A DNA stretch of 64,000 nucleotides. It comes from Nonomuraea polychroma (GTDB lineage Bacteria; Actinomycetota; Actinomycetes; Streptosporangiales; Streptosporangiaceae). Shown one piece after another: positions 60,949 through 64,000 of the stretch. The notes under the pieces were generated by a model that saw only the letters and a program-made list of their open reading frames with translations, did no database searches and had not been told where the DNA came from. The position numbers and the translations under genes are program-made. Where the stretch lies: NCBI RefSeq assembly GCF_004011505.1, contig NZ_SAUN01000001.1, positions 7,405,501 to 7,469,500 of the forward strand. Direction: 5' to 3'. Position 1 is the stretch's first letter. The number at the start of each line of letters is the position of its first letter.

Positions 60949-61236
60949 CTACCGCTCCACAAAACCGCCCAAACTACCTCGGGATTCGCTCCAGCGTTCC
61001 ACTACTCCATCGACCCTGCCCGGCGTGTCGCAACCTCTGAGCAGCTCCAGCAGCTTGACGCAGCCGGCGCGGGGCCCCTCCGCGACGACCTCCACCCGGC
61101 CGTCCTCGGTGTTGCGTGCCCATCCCGTCAGACCCAGCTCCAGGGCCCTGGCGCGGGTCCACCACCGGAACCCCACACCCTGAACCCTCCCCCGTACCCA
61201 AGCCGTCAGCCTGACGTTTTCCGAATTTTCCCGCAT
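60949..61236 (-). CDS. acyP: Acylphosphatase
   Basis: A 95-residue acylphosphatase, hydrolysing carboxyl-phosphate bonds such as 1,3-bisphosphoglycerate or carbamoyl phosphate. The active-site Arg is in GRVQGVGFRWW and the Asn in LTGWARNTEDGRVEVVAEGP, both in the canonical spacing. It sits in the mutM-acyP-smc-ftsY neighbourhood but is separated from mutM here by the LysR/MFS pair. It lies 18 bp downstream of the LysR gene on the same strand and could be read from its transcript. Confidence 0.93.
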   Translation of the reverse strand: MRENSENVRLTAWVRGRVQGVGFRWWTRARALELGLTGWARNTEDGRVEVVAEGPRAGCVKLLELLRGCDTPGRVDGVVERWSESRGSLGGFVER

Positions 61237-61254
61237 TTTTCCTCCTCTGAGGTC

Positions 61255-62157
61255 TCAGGCCACCAGAGCCTCCACCCCGAGCGCGTGCCCCGCCGCCGCC
61301 TCGTCGAACGCCCTGACCGCGGCCGTCTCCGCCGCCTTCACCCAAGCCAGCCCCAAGATCGACGGAGGCAGTCCTGTGACGGGGACGAAGCTTATGTCGG
61401 GACCCTCGTGGTGGGCCGCTGTGGGCGTGCAGAAGAGCATGCCGCCCCGGTCCAGCGCCACCTGGGTGAGGCCCTCCTGGGTGGTGGCGACCGTGCCGGC
61501 ACGCGGAATCGGACGTCCGGAAGGGGTCACGGAGGGTGCGACCCGCTCGCGCCACCAGCGGGGGGCCGGGCCCTCCACACCGATCAACGGCACGGAGGCC
61601 AGGTCCTCGGCGTCGATACGCGCGCGGGCCGCCAGCGGGTGGCGGGTGGAGAGGCCGAGCCGGTAGGAGACCCGGTTGAGCACCGCGCCCGTGGCCAGGT
61701 CGGGCTCGTCCACCGGCAGCAGCGTGAACGCGATGTCGACCTGCCCGGCGCGCAACTTGCTGAAAGGGTCGGAGAGCGGGATCTCGACCAGCTCCGCCTC
61801 GCACTCCGGATGGCGGCCCTCGAAGGCCCGTACGCTGCCCGTGACGGCGTCCGTGGGCGTGGCCAGGAAGCCGACCCGCAGCACGCCCGTCACCTCGCGG
61901 GCGGCCGCCTTGGCGCTGCTCAGGGCGTTCGCCAAACCGTCGTAGGAGGGCCTCAGATCGATCAGGAAACGTTCACCGAGGGGTGTCAGGCGGACGCGCC
62001 GGCTGGTGCGGTCGAAGAGCCTGCCGCCGATCCTGGTCTCCAGCGAGCGCATGAGCTGGCTCACCCGGCCCGGCGACAGGTAGAGGCGTTCGGCCGTACG
62101 CGCGAAATGGAGCTCCTCGCTGAGCACCACGAAGCACTCCAACTCCCTGAAGTCCAT
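61255..62157 (-). CDS. LysR-family transcriptional regulator
   Basis: A 300-residue LysR regulator. The N-terminal helix-turn-helix is MDFRELECFVVLSEELHFAR followed by TAERLYLSPGRVSQLMRSLE, then the effector-binding domain (about 90-295, RVGFLATPTDAVTGSVRAFE). ATG 62157 follows GGAGGTGGGG. It is divergent from an MFS permease, and a T-N11-A dyad lies in between, so control of that permease is likely. The effector is unknown. Confidence 0.92.
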   Translation of the reverse strand: MDFRELECFVVLSEELHFARTAERLYLSPGRVSQLMRSLETRIGGRLFDRTSRRVRLTPLGERFLIDLRPSYDGLANALSSAKAAAREVTGVLRVGFLATPTDAVTGSVRAFEGRHPECEAELVEIPLSDPFSKLRAGQVDIAFTLLPVDEPDLATGAVLNRVSYRLGLSTRHPLAARARIDAEDLASVPLIGVEGPAPRWWRERVAPSVTPSGRPIPRAGTVATTQEGLTQVALDRGGMLFCTPTAAHHEGPDISFVPVTGLPPSILGLAWVKAAETAAVRAFDEAAAGHALGVEALVA

Positions 62158-62177
62158 CCCCACCTCCGGACGATCGC

Positions 62178-62190
62178 TTAGCCTGCCTAA
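62178..62190. promoter_or_regulatory. LysR-type T-N11-A box
   Basis: TTAGCCTGCCTAA is a dyad with 4-bp arms (TTAG/CTAA) fitting the T-N11-A pattern, 21 bp upstream of the LysR start and 59 bp upstream of the divergent MFS start. Confidence 0.55.
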
Positions 62191-62248
62191 ACCAAGCCTT
62201 CGGCCTTCGTCATTGTTCCCGCAGGGGCACAGCAGAAGGCTGGGGCGC

Positions 62249-63400
62249 ATGACCACAACCCTTGTCCCCGCCCCCGTGCGGGCGCGCTGGCTCGCCGTGT
62301 CCTCGCTCGCGGTGGGCACCTTCACGCTCGTGACCAGCGAGATGCTGCCTGTCGGCCTGTTGACCTCGATCGCCGCCGACCTCGGCGTGTCCGCCGGCAC
62401 TGCCGGGCTGACGATGTCGGCGCCCGGGCTGGTCGCCGCGCTCTCCGCCCCCGCGCTGGCGGTCGCCACCCGCCGGTTGGACCGCCGTACCGTGCTGCTC
62501 GGGCTGATGGCGCTGCTGGCGGTGGCCAACCTGGCGGGCGCGCTGGCGCCCACCTATCCGGTCATGCTGGTGGCCCGGGTGATCACCGGGGTGAGCATCG
62601 GCGGCTTCTGGGCGTTCGCGGCCGGGCTCGGGACGCGGCTGGCGCCGGAGCGGCACGTCGGGCGGGCCACGTCGATCATCTTGTCCGGAGTGTCGGTGGC
62701 GTCTGTGCTGGGAGTGCCGGCGGCGACGTTCGTCTCGTCGTTCGCGGGCTGGCGCACGGCGTTCGCGGCGATGGGGGTGCTCGCCCTGGCCCTGCTCGCG
62801 CTGCTGGCCGCGACGGTGCCACCGCTGCCCGGCGAGGCCCGCGGCGCCCGTGCCGGACAGCTCTCAGGGCCGCTGAAGGTCGCCCTGGTCCTGACGGTCC
62901 TGATCGTGTCCGGCCACTTCGCGGCCTACACCTACGTCCGTCCGTTCCTGGAGCAGGTGGCGCACGCCGGTCCCGCGCTGGTGAGCACGGCGTTGCTCGT
63001 GTACGGCGCCGCGGGCGTGCTGGGCAACTTCGCCGCCGGGGCCCGGGCGGCCAGGAACCCCCAGCCGGTCCTGATCATGCTGGCCGCCCTCATGGCCCTG
63101 GCCACGGCGGCGCTGCCGCTGCTCGGCCTGCCGCTGGCCGCGCTCGTGGTGTGGGGGCTCGGCTACGGCGGCGTGGGCGTGACGCTGCAGCTGTGGATCA
63201 TGCGGGAGGGCGGCGGCGAACTGGGCACGGCGCTCTTCGTCGCCGCCTTCAACCTCTCCATCGCGCTCGGCGCGCTGGCCGGCGGCCGGATCGTGGACGG
63301 TGTGTCGATCTCGGCGGTGATGTGGCTGGGAGCCGCTCTCAGCGTGCTGGCCGCGGTCGTCGCTGGCATGTGGGGCAGGAGTAGGACGACCGGTTCATGA
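62249..63400 (+). CDS. MFS efflux transporter
   Basis: A 383-residue 12-helix major facilitator of the drug or sugar efflux (DHA1, AraJ/NepI-like) type. The opening is LAVGTFTLVTSEMLPVGLLT, followed by VARVITGVSIGGFWAFAAGL. ATG 62249 is preceded by AAGGCTGGGG. It is divergent from the LysR regulator and overlaps the 3' end of the convergent mutM gene by 62 nt. The substrate is unknown. Confidence 0.9.
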   Translation: MTTTLVPAPVRARWLAVSSLAVGTFTLVTSEMLPVGLLTSIAADLGVSAGTAGLTMSAPGLVAALSAPALAVATRRLDRRTVLLGLMALLAVANLAGALAPTYPVMLVARVITGVSIGGFWAFAAGLGTRLAPERHVGRATSIILSGVSVASVLGVPAATFVSSFAGWRTAFAAMGVLALALLALLAATVPPLPGEARGARAGQLSGPLKVALVLTVLIVSGHFAAYTYVRPFLEQVAHAGPALVSTALLVYGAAGVLGNFAAGARAARNPQPVLIMLAALMALATAALPLLGLPLAALVVWGLGYGGVGVTLQLWIMREGGGELGTALFVAAFNLSIALGALAGGRIVDGVSISAVMWLGAALSVLAAVVAGMWGRSRTTGS

Positions 63401-64000
63401 ACGCCTCCCGCCTGATCGGGGTGCCGCAGCGGGAGCACGGCAGGTCGCGCCGCCCGTACACCTCCAGGGAGCGGTCGAAGTAGCCGCTCTCGCCGTTGAC
63501 GTTGACGTAGAGGCTGTCGAACGACGTGCCGCCCTGGTGGAGCGCGGCGGCCATGACCGTGCGGACGGCGGCGACCAGCTCGGCGATCTTGGGCCGGGTG
63601 AGCGTGTGCGTGGGACGGGCCCAATGCAGCCTGGCGATCCACAGCGCCTCGTCGGCGTAGATGTTGCCCACCCCGCTGATCAGGGACTGGTCGAGCAGCG
63701 CCCGTTTGATCTCGGTGTGCCGGGCCCGCAGCCTGCGGGCGAACTCCGCCTCGTCGAAGGCCGGCTCGAACGGGTCGGGCGCGATGTGAGAGATCGGCTC
63801 GGGGACGCCGCCCACCAGGGCGGTGACCATGACATGGCCGAACGTCCGCTGGTCGACGAAGCGCAGGTCCGGGCCGCCGTCCTCGAAGCGCAGGCGGACC
63901 CGCAGGTGCTTCTCCAGCGGCGTGTCCTTGTCCACGACGAGCAGTTGACCGCTCATCCCCAAGTGGGCCATGAGGGCCTCGTCCGTCCCGGACAGCGGCA
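63339..64000 (-). CDS. mutM: Formamidopyrimidine-DNA glycosylase, partial (N-terminus beyond right edge)
   Basis: 220 codons of the C-terminal part of the DNA repair glycosylase Fpg, which excises 8-oxoguanine and formamidopyrimidines. Visible are HLGMSGQLLV, the helix-two-turn-helix DNA-binding segment LISGVGNIYADEALW, and a complete C-terminal zinc finger (Cys-x2-Cys, CSRCG; Cys-x2-Cys, CPTC) containing the DNA-contacting Arg. The catalytic N-terminal Pro-Glu and the beta-elimination Lys lie outside the window. The 3' end overlaps the MFS gene on the other strand by 62 nt. Confidence 0.95.
   Translation of the reverse strand, partial: PLSGTDEALMAHLGMSGQLLVVDKDTPLEKHLRVRLRFEDGGPDLRFVDQRTFGHVMVTALVGGVPEPISHIAPDPFEPAFDEAEFARRLRARHTEIKRALLDQSLISGVGNIYADEALWIARLHWARPTHTLTRPKIAELVAAVRTVMAAALHQGGTSFDSLYVNVNGESGYFDRSLEVYGRRDLPCSRCGTPIRREAFMNRSSYSCPTCQRRPRPAR

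Noticed and set aside
62158..62212. IdeR/DtxR iron box in the LysR/MFS spacer (TTAGCCTGCCTAA)
   Set aside because: It resembles the half-sites of the iron box, but its half-site spacing is one base short. It fits a LysR T-N11-A box better.

Overview
The window is chromosomal DNA from a high-GC actinomycete. The codon use is strongly G/C-ended throughout. The right end carries the actinobacterial core block mutM (fpg) / acyP / small coiled-coil gene / smc / ftsY, and typA lies in the middle. The many LacI, TetR, MerR, SorC, LysR and LAL-type LuxR regulators, sugar uptake genes, and a SigR-group sigma factor fit a soil, mycelial lineage. A Streptosporangiaceae-like host (Nonomuraea or relatives) is my inference, not something the sequence proves. 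I found no rRNA, tRNA, CRISPR array, insertion sequence or prophage.

Layout. 1-2.5 kb: a partial LacI regulator divergent from an amidohydrolase and a cysteine dioxygenase, with two near-identical operators between them. 2.5-7.6 kb: an iron-regulated FhuF-like reductase, a CynX/NimT-type MFS permease divergent from a second LacI regulator, and an ArsR-like regulator divergent from another MFS permease. 7.7-16.4 kb: a SorC regulator and a translationally coupled seven-gene operon. It encodes a XylF/FrcA/XylH-type sugar ABC importer, two FGGY kinases, a histidine phosphatase and a D-2-hydroxyacid dehydrogenase. An 18-bp motif is shared by the regulator promoter and the operon promoter. 16.5-30.5 kb: a truncated ANL-like protein, an ABC exporter, a penicillin-binding protein with altered motifs, MerR plus aldo/keto reductase with twin dyads, TetR plus GH1 beta-glucosidase, a secreted coiled-coil protein, a large secreted M14 carboxypeptidase and an aldehyde dehydrogenase.

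30.6-37.8 kb is the most unusual part. On the minus strand, two paralogous LAL-type LuxR regulators alternate with two short ANL-superfamily (acyl-CoA synthetase-like) proteins that lack the ATP-binding loop and the C-terminal half, followed by an alpha/beta hydrolase. A third ANL-like relative sits at 16.5 kb. 38-43 kb: typA, a structured leader candidate, a large polytopic membrane protein and a GC-rich minisatellite. 43-50 kb: DUF2461-type protein, polysaccharide deacetylase, XRE-cupin regulator with EamA exporter, MEDS/HATPase protein, a SigR-like sigma factor without a visible anti-sigma gene, and a cysteine-synthase-fold enzyme. 49.5-53.4 kb: a divergent Fe-siderophore importer (FecBCDE type) with tandem IdeR/DtxR boxes. 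53.4-64 kb: a TPR protein, ftsY, smc, a small coiled-coil protein, acyP, LysR plus MFS, and the 3' part of mutM.

Working picture: the iron genes at 2.5-3.2 kb and 49.5-53.4 kb probably form one IdeR/DtxR regulon (siderophore uptake plus ferric-siderophore reduction). The 8.8-16.4 kb operon imports and phosphorylates a sugar, polyol or sugar acid that I cannot identify. The ANL/LAL cluster is the best candidate for an undescribed system.
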